Of a DNA stretch of 64,000 bases, positions 46,425 to 54,717 are shown in pieces. A program made the position numbers and the translations under genes. The notes under the pieces were generated by a model. That model worked only from the letters and a program-made list of their open reading frames with translations. It ran no database searches and had not been told where the DNA came from. Origin of the DNA: Pedobacter ginsengisoli (GTDB lineage Bacteria > Bacteroidota > Bacteroidia > Sphingobacteriales > Sphingobacteriaceae); the NCBI RefSeq assembly GCF_002736205.1, contig NZ_CP024091.1, forward strand, positions 3,841,555 to 3,905,554. Direction: 5' to 3'. The stretch's first letter is position 1, and each line of letters starts with the position of its first letter.

Positions 46425-47402
46425 TTACACCGCCATTTCTCTATTGTATTTGCTACGGTATTGAATAGGTGATAAGCCTGTAATTCTCTTAAAAGTTGTT
46501 CTAAAAGCCTTGTTGTCAGTATAGCCAACTTTATACATCACCTCGTTAATATTTTCACGCGAAGATTCTAAACTGATTTTTGCGGCTTCCATTTTCACCC
46601 TCTGAATATATTCTACAATAGTATTAGAAGTCGCCTTTTTAAACCTTCTTTCAAGGTTTCTTCTACCAATAGCCTGCATAGAAGCCAATTGATCAATCGT
46701 TATTTTCTCCTGGAAATTTTTCTCAATAAACTCCTGAATCTTCTTAACTGATTCATCTTCGTGCTCCTTTTGCCCTTGGAATATGGTAAACGACAATTGA
46801 TTTTCACGATCAAGCTCTATAGCAAAAACCTTAGCTGAAAGAACAGCGATCTCACGACCTGCATATTTCTCGATCAGATACAAAATAAGATTCAGATAAG
46901 AAAAAGCACCCCCACTAGAATATATTCCATGTTCATCCGTAATAATCTTCTCTGTAACAAGGCTTACATCCGGAAACATTCTTCTAAAATCATTTTCTGC
47001 CAGCCAGTGCGTAGCACATTTCCTTCCTTTAAGCAAACCTGTAGATGCTAATAAAAATGCCCCTAAACATAAACTTGCTATTTCGGCCCCATTTTCATAT
47101 TGTTTTACAATCCACGGAACAAAATCCTTATTTTTTTCAATAGCTCCGCTTATTTCCCCATCAATAGCAGGTATTATGATAAGGTCTGTTTTTTCTATAT
47201 CCCCAATCAAAAGATCTGCATTCACAGTAAACAATCCTCCGCTAACAGGTGTCTCCTTAGTTAAACCTACTAATTGAACTTTAAATAAAGGTGGCTGGCC
47301 TTTCGCCTTAAAAAACTCATTCACCTGACTAAACAATTGACGGGATCCTTCAAGGCTCCCCAAAATAGCCCCCTTGGGAACCAGGATAGATATATGTTTC
47401 AT
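46425..47402 (-). CDS. AraC-family regulator with DJ-1/PfpI-like N-terminal domain (GlxA type)
   Basis: A 325-residue protein. Residues 1-190 are a DJ-1/PfpI fold, with the nucleophile-elbow region IASLCLGAFLLASTGLLKGR retaining a Cys after the elbow Leu. Residues 225-320 are the two AraC helix-turn-helix motifs (ITIDQLASMQAIGRRNLERR; INEVMYKVGYTDNKAFRTTF). Proteins of this layout regulate small-molecule catabolism in other bacteria; the ligand is not known. No target gene is evident next to it. Confidence 0.9.
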   Translation of the reverse strand: MKHISILVPKGAILGSLEGSRQLFSQVNEFFKAKGQPPLFKVQLVGLTKETPVSGGLFTVNADLLIGDIEKTDLIIIPAIDGEISGAIEKNKDFVPWIVKQYENGAEIASLCLGAFLLASTGLLKGRKCATHWLAENDFRRMFPDVSLVTEKIITDEHGIYSSGGAFSYLNLILYLIEKYAGREIAVLSAKVFAIELDRENQLSFTIFQGQKEHEDESVKKIQEFIEKNFQEKITIDQLASMQAIGRRNLERRFKKATSNTIVEYIQRVKMEAAKISLESSRENINEVMYKVGYTDNKAFRTTFKRITGLSPIQYRSKYNREMAV

Positions 47403-47633
47403 ATTCTAAAATTAACCATAAAAATTCCTTTAAAAAAATTCGGTAAAATCACACAAATATGTACCTTAACAAAACCATTTATAAACACCAAAAACCGTTT
47501 AGCAGAAAAGTAATAGGGTTTTCTGAGCTAATGATGATACCAGACCAGAAGTACTTCCTTAGGGAAACGTCATGTTAAATAAATGTTAACTGTAATTAAC
47601 TAAAACATAATAAAAGCAAATCAAGTAAGTAGC

Positions 47634-47641
47634 TAATTTTG
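47634..47641 (+). promoter_or_regulatory. -7 promoter element of the ECF sigma gene
   Basis: TAATTTTG matches TAnnTTTG and ends eight bases before the ATG at 47649, which implies a leaderless or nearly leaderless mRNA. No clear TTG was seen at -33. Confidence 0.5.
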
Positions 47642-47648
47642 TTGCGTA

Positions 47649-48233
47649 ATGGCAAGTAGAAATTTACCAGATCATGAATTGTTACAAAGATGCCGGGAAG
47701 GTAATACCCGCGCATTCGATTTGCTATTTGAACGATATTTTAACAAGCTAAATCTTTTTGCCTTAAAATACATCCGCCAGCAATCCGTAACAGAAGAACT
47801 CATCATGGATCTGATGTTAAAGGTTTGGGAAAAAAAGGACAATTTCCAGGAAGAAGGCTCTTTAGGACCTTATCTTTTTAAAGCGCTCAAAAATTCTATG
47901 ATTGATTACTTCCGAAAAAAGGAGCTCTCTACAACTCCCATTTGTAAGTTAATCGAAGATTCTCTAACCCAGGATACAACCAACGAAGCAGTTTCATATA
48001 ATGAGCTTCAAAAAATCTATCTGGACCATCTTAATCAATTAAGTCCGCAAAGGAAGCTTGTGTTTGAAATGAGCAGACACGAGAACCTTACTTACCATCA
48101 AATTGCCACCAACCTAAATCTCTCAGTAAAAACTGTTGAGAGCCATGTTTCTGCTGCGCTTCATTTTCTAAGAAAAAAAATGAGTAGCCACGTAAACCTC
48201 ATTATAATCATCGTCACTGTTCATTTTTTATAG
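47649..48233 (+). CDS. ECF sigma factor, FecI type
   Basis: A 194-residue sigma-70 factor of the extracytoplasmic group. Region 2 is visible as FDLLFERYFNKLNLFALKYI ... DLMLKVWEKKDNF and region 4 as LSPQRKLVFEMSRHENLTYHQ and the helix-turn-helix NLSVKTVESHVSAAL. It opens the FecI-FecR-SusC-SusD locus, and the SusC here carries the STN domain that signals through FecR. It should therefore direct transcription of susCD and perhaps the enzyme gene downstream when substrate is bound at the cell surface. Confidence 0.94.
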   Translation: MASRNLPDHELLQRCREGNTRAFDLLFERYFNKLNLFALKYIRQQSVTEELIMDLMLKVWEKKDNFQEEGSLGPYLFKALKNSMIDYFRKKELSTTPICKLIEDSLTQDTTNEAVSYNELQKIYLDHLNQLSPQRKLVFEMSRHENLTYHQIATNLNLSVKTVESHVSAALHFLRKKMSSHVNLIIIIVTVHFL

Positions 48234-48330
48234 CTGACAATCAGTTAATTACAAAAAACTTTCATTTTACATTCAGGGTGTTTTTCCTTTTTTACGTATT
48301 CCCCATTGAAGGCCAAAAAACCAAACCAAA

Positions 48331-49329
48331 TTGAACAAATTATTACTCAAAAAGTATTTAAACAATACCTGCACTGATGAGGAATTGGAGCAGGTAAGGC
48401 AATTTCTGCGGCAACCAGAATCAGCAGATCTATTCAGGTCTGTTCTTAATGAAGCATGGAATGAGATGGAAGAACCTGAACTGGACCTCCATGCCATGGC
48501 GTCTTACCGCCAGCAGATAATGCAGAAGCTTCAAAACAATAATGAAAGTGTACCCAAAATCACCAAATTCAGGCCAACCCACTTGTTAAAATATGCTGCA
48601 ATACTGATTCTTCCGCTTGTGTTTGGGCTTTACCACCTCTCAAAAAGCAAGAAAGAAACTGTTGCTAAAGTTGCACTCATAGAATCATACAACCCAAAAG
48701 GCCAACGTTCAATTGTAACTTTATCAGATGGAACATTGATTTACCTTGGCTCAAACAGTAAAATACGCTACCCTAAAATATTCTCCAATGTCCGGGAAAT
48801 GGAATTAATAGGCGAAGCATTTTTTAGGGTAAAAAGAGACCCAAGCCGGCCATTTATAATCCATACCAATACCGTTCAAACTAAAGTTCTAGGCACATCT
48901 TTCAAAATTGAAGCATTTAAGGGAAGCCCTATTGCTGTAAGCGTGGCAACAGGAAAAGTTAGGGTAGATAGGGAAACTACTCCTAATAAAAAGCAGCTTA
49001 CCTCTGTGGCTGTTCTTACACCGGGAAACGTGGTAAATTGGGATGAAAAAACAAATAAAGCAAGCTTATCCACAATAGACCCTCATGAACTGGAGCAATG
49101 GAAGGATGGGAATCTCATTTTCAGCAACCAGCGTTTGGCGGATGTGCTGGCTGTATTGGAAAGATGCTACAACGTAAAAATCAATGTCACTTCAAATTCG
49201 CTATCCAATTTCCGCATAAATACCACTTGCTCATTAAACGAATCTATAACCAAAGTCATGGACGTTTTAAGCAAAGCTGCAGATTTTAAATATAAACTAG
49301 ATGATGATCAAATTATAATTTCTAACTAA
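48331..49329 (+). CDS. FecR-family anti-sigma factor
   Basis: A 332-residue inner-membrane protein. The cytoplasmic N-terminus (about 1-75, KYLNNTCTDEELEQVRQFL) binds the sigma factor, one membrane segment follows (LLKYAAILILPLVFGLYHL, about 88-106), then the periplasmic FecR domain (LSDGTLIYLGSNSKIRYP; FRVKRDPSRPFIIHT; VLGTSFKIEAF) and a C-terminal DUF4974-like domain (NQRLADVLAVLERCYNVKI). The start is TTG at 48331; no ATG occurs at a sensible position. It lies about 100 bases after the sigma gene. Confidence 0.93.
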   Translation: MNKLLLKKYLNNTCTDEELEQVRQFLRQPESADLFRSVLNEAWNEMEEPELDLHAMASYRQQIMQKLQNNNESVPKITKFRPTHLLKYAAILILPLVFGLYHLSKSKKETVAKVALIESYNPKGQRSIVTLSDGTLIYLGSNSKIRYPKIFSNVREMELIGEAFFRVKRDPSRPFIIHTNTVQTKVLGTSFKIEAFKGSPIAVSVATGKVRVDRETTPNKKQLTSVAVLTPGNVVNWDEKTNKASLSTIDPHELEQWKDGNLIFSNQRLADVLAVLERCYNVKINVTSNSLSNFRINTTCSLNESITKVMDVLSKAADFKYKLDDDQIIISN

Positions 49330-49525
49330 TTAAAAATCAAACTATGTAAACAGAAAAGCTACAAAAAAAACGCCCTGTTAAACAGGGCGAATTCACTTAA
49401 AATCCATTCAGTCATTGGTTTACGAGGCCTCAAGACTTAAAGGATCAACAACTGAGCAAAGCTCAGAAGGCTAACAGATTTATTACCCCATTTCTTTGGG
49501 AAAAACCTACTAAACAAACAAAAAT
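49330..49525 (+). other. Structured leader region of susC
   Basis: About 195 bases with three small hairpins: CGCCCTG/CAGGGCG (49371-49389), CTGAGC/GCTCAG with loop AAA (49452-49466), and CCCA/TGGG near 49488-49501. On the opposite strand the first hairpin is followed by eight T, so it would end transcripts arriving from the right. Confidence 0.5.
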
Positions 49526-50242
49526 ATGCAAAAAGGATTGTACCTCCACCCATGTATCAGATTTATTATGAAGATATCTGCAATCACACTAATTGTACAA
49601 CTTACCTTAACAGGAATGTTGTTTGCAAACAGCGCCAGTAGTCAGGATTTGAACAAGATACAGTTAAACCTAAAGCTTAAAAACGCAGGTTTAAAAGAAT
49701 GCTTCCAAACCCTGCAAAAGCAAACCGGCTTAAAGTTCTCCTTCGGAGAGGCGCTTATTAAAAAAAACAATAAAAAAACCACCATTAGTGCACATCAAAT
49801 ATCAATGGAAAAGGCTCTAAAGCTAATTCTGGACGAAACCAACCTACGATGTATACAAATTGGGGATGATCTCATCATTGATGAAAAGCCTGCACCACCT
49901 AAACCGGCAACACCACTTGTGGAACGTATTGCAACCGGTACCGTAACCGCCGATGATGTTGAAGGGGCGCTACCTGGGGTTACTGTGCAGTTAAAAGGAA
50001 CAAATAAGAGAACCGTAACAAACTCAGAAGGTAAGTATAGTATCTCGGTCGACAATGATCAGTCTGTCCTTATTTTTAGCTACATGGGTTACCTCTCACA
50101 AGAAGTTACCATAGGCAATTCCGCAGTTCTTAACATTGTGCTCAAAACAGATAGAAAATCCTTAGGCGAAATCGTGGTTATAGGCTACGGAACAGCAAAA
50201 AAACAAGATCTTTCTTCTGCCGTATCAAGTGCCCGATATTGA
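49526..50242 (+). CDS. SusC/RagA TonB-dependent receptor, N-terminal fragment
   Basis: The first 238 residues of a SusC-type outer-membrane receptor: a signal peptide (LIVQLTLTGMLFANSASSQ), an STN signalling domain (about 45-120, LKNAGLKECFQTLQKQTGLKF), a carboxypeptidase-like CRD repeat (about 135-210, GALPGVTVQLKGTNKRTVTN) and the TonB-box/linker EIVVIGYGTAKKQDLSSAVSS. The frame then runs to a stop, while the continuation VPDIEKAKDRPVLSVG lies in the next frame, so this and 50229-52910 are one gene broken by a frameshift. The STN domain fits regulation through the FecR upstream. Confidence 0.9.
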   Translation: MQKGLYLHPCIRFIMKISAITLIVQLTLTGMLFANSASSQDLNKIQLNLKLKNAGLKECFQTLQKQTGLKFSFGEALIKKNNKKTTISAHQISMEKALKLILDETNLRCIQIGDDLIIDEKPAPPKPATPLVERIATGTVTADDVEGALPGVTVQLKGTNKRTVTNSEGKYSISVDNDQSVLIFSYMGYLSQEVTIGNSAVLNIVLKTDRKSLGEIVVIGYGTAKKQDLSSAVSSARY

Positions 50243-52910
50243 GAAAGCAAAAGATCGCCCCGTTTTAAGCGTTGGCGCTATGCTACAGGGAAAAGTCCCG
50301 GGTGTTACTGCCATAAATAATGGCGGACATCCCAATGGTTCTCCATCAATTACCATCAGGGGGACCGGTTCAAGAGAGAACAATAGCAATGTTTTGTATG
50401 TTGTCGATGGCGTTCTTGGAGCACCTTACAACCCTGCCGATATAGAATCAATTACCATTTTAAAAGATGCAGCTTCTGCAGCTATTTATGGCGCCTTTTC
50501 AGGATCAGGTGGCGTAATCCTGATTACAACCCGCCAGGCAGCTCAAGGCAAACCAAGCGTTGAATATAGTGGGTTTACAGGCATTAAAAATGCATGGCGT
50601 TTACCACAATCACTTACCGCAGCAGATGAGGCAAAGGTTTCCAATCTTGCCTATACCAACGCAGGTTTAGATCCTCTTGGCGGATGGGATGCAAAACTAA
50701 ACCCCTATGCTCAGGTTACAAGAACCGACTGGGTTGATGAAATATTTAGAACAGGCTTAATCCAAAGGCACAATGTAAGCATCAATGCGGGAACAGAGAA
50801 ATTCTCTAACCTCATCCAGGGCCGTTACGAAAAAGAAGAAGGCACACTATTAAACACTTATAACAAAAACCTTTCTCTTCGTTTTAACTCAAATTACCAG
50901 TTTAACAAAAACATTAAACTACGTCAGGAGTTGTTCTGGAACAATAACGACAATCGCGGAACAGATGCCTCAAGCGGATATAGCGGTAGCATTCTGTCAG
51001 CCATTTACATGCCAAGGTCGGCTACCCCTTATTACGAAGACGGTACTTTTGGCGGTGTAGGCCCAAGAGATTCAAAATACCTAGGTATTCATGGGGATGC
51101 AATCAATCCTGTAGCTACTTTACTCAGAAACCAACCTTACAACAAGAGCAATGATCTTCAGTCTGTTACAGAGCTTTCCGTATCAGAAGTTATAAAAGGA
51201 TTAACAGTGCTTTCGCGTTTTTCTTATCGTCAAACCAATTCATTGTATAAAAACTTTGAACCAAGAAGAACTGAGCCTGGTAAACCGAACGACCAAAATA
51301 CTTTAAGTTATTCTACAAATAAAGGCTATACATGGATCTGGGAAAATACCGCAAATTATAGCCGTGTTTTTAACAGACATACCATTGGTGCAATGGTTTC
51401 AACCACAGCACAGGAAAACGGAGCACGCGGATTCAGTGCAGGTGCCAAAGGTTTCGACAATGAAAAAGACTGGGCGCAATTCTTCATAAATGCAGGTATC
51501 TTTGATCAGATAAAACCAGCTGATTATGATTATGCTGATCGCAATATTTCATACGTAGGAAGGCTTTCTTATAGCTGGGCCGACAGGTATTTCCTTACAG
51601 GAAGCTATCGTTACGACAATGCCGGGCGTTTAGCTGCCAGCAATCGCTTAAGAGGTTTCCCTGCAGTTACCGCAGCATGGAAAATCAGTTCCGAGCCATT
51701 CTTTGATCTACCTGCAGTGAATCTATTTAAATTACGAGCAAGTTGGGGAAGAGTCGGAAATCTTAGTTCTATTCCACTTTATTACGGCTATCTGCCTTTG
51801 GCCTCTAATTACACTTATCAGGTTGGTAACGGCGCGCCTCAAACCAATGCCATGTATGTAGGGAGTCTTTATAACCCAAATCTTTCATGGGAAACATCTG
51901 AGCAATATGACCTTGGTGCTGATTTAAGTTTATTCAATAATAAATTAAGTATTACAGCCGATTATTTTAACAAACTAACCTTCGACCTAATTAAAAATCA
52001 GGATACCGAATGGACAAACACTTTCGGATTTGGAGCTCCTACAATAAACCAGGGCCGAATCAGAAATACAGGTTTTGAAGTTGCGGCCAACTGGAAAAAC
52101 AATGCAGGTGCCTTAACCTATGATGTTGGTGCTAATATAGCCACACTAAAAAACAGAGTTGATTATATTGATCAAAACCCAAATTCTTACTGGGCTTATG
52201 GCGATAGCTGGAGAGGGGTATTAACGCCATACAGATCCGTAGTAGGCCAGCCTGCCTATTCTTATTGGTTAATCAAAAACGAAGGCATTTTCCAGTCAGA
52301 TGCAGAAGCAAATGCCTATGTTAAAGATGGCAAAAAAATCCAGCCTGAAGCTAAAGCAGGAGATTTAAAGTTCAGAGACTTAAATAACGATGGAAAAATT
52401 GATGATGCCGACCGCTCATACATGGGAAGTGCTTTCCCTAAAATAACTTACGGTTTCACAACCAACCTTGCCTGGAAAAACTTCGATTTCAGCTTGTTCT
52501 TACAAGGTGTAAGTGGTGCAAAATTATTCCACGCATTTAAACAATCTACATTAAATGGATCTGAACAGGGATACAACAGATGGGACAAGATCCTTGATGC
52601 ATGGTCTCCTACAAACACTGGCTCCGATATTCCAAAAATCTCGGCAAGTGACAAAAATAAAAACTTCCAGACACCATCAGACTGGTATCTAGAAAGTGGC
52701 GATTATTTGCGTATAAAAAGTGTCCTTTTGGGTTACACTTTCGCTAAAATGCCTTTCAACGGTAGCTTAAGGGTATTTGTTAGTGCCGACAACCTGTTAA
52801 CCTTCACCAATTATTCAGGCATGGACCCTGAAGTTGGGGGCGTAGGACTTGATGGCGGTCAATACCCTTTATCACGCATTTATTCACTTGGACTAAAACT
52901 TAAATTCTGA
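50229..52910 (+). CDS. SusC/RagA TonB-dependent receptor, plug and barrel fragment
   Basis: The remaining 893 residues of the receptor begin with the plug domain (SVGAMLQGKVPGVTAINNGG, then ILKDAASAAIYGAFSGSGGV) and continue through a 22-strand-type barrel to the C-terminal strand YSLGLKLKF, ending in Phe as outer-membrane barrels do. The annotated GTG start is only where the open frame begins; there is no sign of a separate start. With the upstream piece rejoined the protein would have about 1128 residues, normal for the family. It imports bulky substrate together with SusD, powered by TonB. Confidence 0.9.
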   Translation: MPDIEKAKDRPVLSVGAMLQGKVPGVTAINNGGHPNGSPSITIRGTGSRENNSNVLYVVDGVLGAPYNPADIESITILKDAASAAIYGAFSGSGGVILITTRQAAQGKPSVEYSGFTGIKNAWRLPQSLTAADEAKVSNLAYTNAGLDPLGGWDAKLNPYAQVTRTDWVDEIFRTGLIQRHNVSINAGTEKFSNLIQGRYEKEEGTLLNTYNKNLSLRFNSNYQFNKNIKLRQELFWNNNDNRGTDASSGYSGSILSAIYMPRSATPYYEDGTFGGVGPRDSKYLGIHGDAINPVATLLRNQPYNKSNDLQSVTELSVSEVIKGLTVLSRFSYRQTNSLYKNFEPRRTEPGKPNDQNTLSYSTNKGYTWIWENTANYSRVFNRHTIGAMVSTTAQENGARGFSAGAKGFDNEKDWAQFFINAGIFDQIKPADYDYADRNISYVGRLSYSWADRYFLTGSYRYDNAGRLAASNRLRGFPAVTAAWKISSEPFFDLPAVNLFKLRASWGRVGNLSSIPLYYGYLPLASNYTYQVGNGAPQTNAMYVGSLYNPNLSWETSEQYDLGADLSLFNNKLSITADYFNKLTFDLIKNQDTEWTNTFGFGAPTINQGRIRNTGFEVAANWKNNAGALTYDVGANIATLKNRVDYIDQNPNSYWAYGDSWRGVLTPYRSVVGQPAYSYWLIKNEGIFQSDAEANAYVKDGKKIQPEAKAGDLKFRDLNNDGKIDDADRSYMGSAFPKITYGFTTNLAWKNFDFSLFLQGVSGAKLFHAFKQSTLNGSEQGYNRWDKILDAWSPTNTGSDIPKISASDKNKNFQTPSDWYLESGDYLRIKSVLLGYTFAKMPFNGSLRVFVSADNLLTFTNYSGMDPEVGGVGLDGGQYPLSRIYSLGLKLKF

Positions 52911-52926
52911 TTAAATCAACACAATC

Positions 52927-54522
52927 ATGAAAAAGAAAATTAATTATACTTTTATTCTGCTCTTATTATTATCAGTAAGTGCGTGTAAAAAAGGCTGGGT
53001 CGACACCAAACCTAATGGCTCACCTACTACTGCATTTTTCTGGAAAAGCGAAGACGACATCATAAAAGCCACAGCTGCACTTTATGTACCCATGCGCTAC
53101 GAATCAACCTGGGGAAGAGATCTTTTTTGGGTCCAAAATGCAAGTGACGATCTTGTTGTCGGTAGAACTAAAGCCGATGCAGAGAACATCAAAAACTTTA
53201 TCCCTACGGGAAGAGAAGGATACCTGAGCAGTGGCTGGAATGACCTTTACTGGATGGTCAATAAAGCCAACGAAGCCATAAAAAATATCCCTACTGTAAC
53301 CGCAGCCAGCGAATCAGTTCGCAACAGAGCCCTCGGAGAAGCGTACTTTGTACGTGGTTTTGCTCATTTCTGGATCGCTTATATTTGGGGACATAAAGAT
53401 CAGGGCGTTCCGTTTGAAGCTGTCGAAAACCCTGAATATGGTAAACGTATACCACCACAATTAAAATCGGTTACCGACAACTATGCACAGGTCATTGCCG
53501 ATTTACAAAAAGCTTCTGAGTTGCTTCCATTATTTGAAACCTATGGCGATGCTGATCGTGGCAGGGCGCACAAGGCAGCTGCATGGGGATATATGGTAAA
53601 AGCCTATGCATATTGGGCACAATACGACAAAACCAAATGGCAGCCGATTCCAGATCTTTGCGATAAAATTAAAAACGAAGGTCACAGAGCGCTAATCACA
53701 GGCAAAGAAAATGGAAAAACCAATTATCGCAGTGTGTTTACAATCGACAACAACTGGAGCTCTGAATACATGTGGTCTGTTACCTCTGGCGTACAGGGAG
53801 GTTCTGAATTTCCGGGTGTAATACTCGAAAACAAAGGCTGGGGCGTTTTCAATGGCTGGGGATATTTCCAACCTACATTGGAATTGTACAATGAATATGA
53901 AGCAAACGATCCACGCCGTGAAGTTACCATCTTAAAATTTGGCGACAAGTTCACTTTCTTCGGTCAGGAAAGATCATACTACTCTACCAATAGTCTTTCA
54001 GGTTTTCAGATCAACAAATACATGGAGCCTTACAGCTACGGAACTGATGGAAATGCAGGTACCAACACCAAAATAAATCCTAGTGGCGATTATCCAACCA
54101 CCATGCTTAACCTTTCTTTAATGCGCTACGCGGAAATTTTATTATTTAAAGCAGAAGCACTAATAGAATTAGGCAAAAGTGGTGATGCTGCCGTTCCTTT
54201 AAACGAAATCAGATCAAGAGTTGGGCTATCTTCTATAAGTAATCCAACCCTAAACGATTTAAAACATGAGCGTCGTGTTGAATTGGCTTGTGAATGGACC
54301 GACCGTTTGGCCGATCTTAAAAGATGGGGAGACTTTGCAAAAATTAATGCACCTCTTCACGGACAGAATCACTCCAATAAAACCGATCCCAATTCACCAT
54401 TTACTGTAAATGAAATATGGCCGGCACGTAATTTCAATCCGGCAAGACATATGGCATGGCCAATAAATCCAGACGAAATTTCCAGAAGTAACGGTGCTTA
54501 CAAACAAACACCGGGCTGGTAA
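52927..54522 (+). CDS. SusD/RagB-family surface lipoprotein
   Basis: A 531-residue nutrient-binding lipoprotein with lipobox LSVSAC (Cys20), an N-terminal SusD-like TPR region (ALYVPMRYESTWGRDLFW; KANEAIKNIPTV; LGEAYFVRGFAHFWIAYIWG) and a C-terminal RagB/SusD domain (LMRYAEILLFKAEALIELG; LKHERRVELACEWTDRLADL; HMAWPINPDEISRSNGAYKQ). It begins 16 bases after the susC stop. It lies on the cell surface as the lid of the SusC transporter. Substrate is not evident from the sequence; the enzyme downstream suggests a phosphate ester. Confidence 0.95.
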   Translation: MKKKINYTFILLLLLSVSACKKGWVDTKPNGSPTTAFFWKSEDDIIKATAALYVPMRYESTWGRDLFWVQNASDDLVVGRTKADAENIKNFIPTGREGYLSSGWNDLYWMVNKANEAIKNIPTVTAASESVRNRALGEAYFVRGFAHFWIAYIWGHKDQGVPFEAVENPEYGKRIPPQLKSVTDNYAQVIADLQKASELLPLFETYGDADRGRAHKAAAWGYMVKAYAYWAQYDKTKWQPIPDLCDKIKNEGHRALITGKENGKTNYRSVFTIDNNWSSEYMWSVTSGVQGGSEFPGVILENKGWGVFNGWGYFQPTLELYNEYEANDPRREVTILKFGDKFTFFGQERSYYSTNSLSGFQINKYMEPYSYGTDGNAGTNTKINPSGDYPTTMLNLSLMRYAEILLFKAEALIELGKSGDAAVPLNEIRSRVGLSSISNPTLNDLKHERRVELACEWTDRLADLKRWGDFAKINAPLHGQNHSNKTDPNSPFTVNEIWPARNFNPARHMAWPINPDEISRSNGAYKQTPGW

Positions 54523-54537
54523 ACCAGCAACACAGTC

Positions 54538-54570
54538 AAAAGGGTGTCCGAAATTACCGGACACCCTTTT
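54538..54570 (+). terminator. Terminator after susD
   Basis: A perfect 13-bp stem AAAAGGGTGTCCG / CGGACACCCTTTT with a short loop, T-rich on the 3' side. It separates susCD from the phosphodiesterase-phosphatase gene, though partial read-through is possible. Confidence 0.88.
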
Positions 54571-54717
54571 GCTTTTATTAAAATCATCAGCAACCTAACA
54601 AAACCATTTGTTAGATTTACATAACTGATCTGCATTTAGATCCAACAAATAGATCAAATCAATGCTAAACGTACATAAATGCAATACCAACCATATTGCA
54701 AACAAGAACAGATTAGA

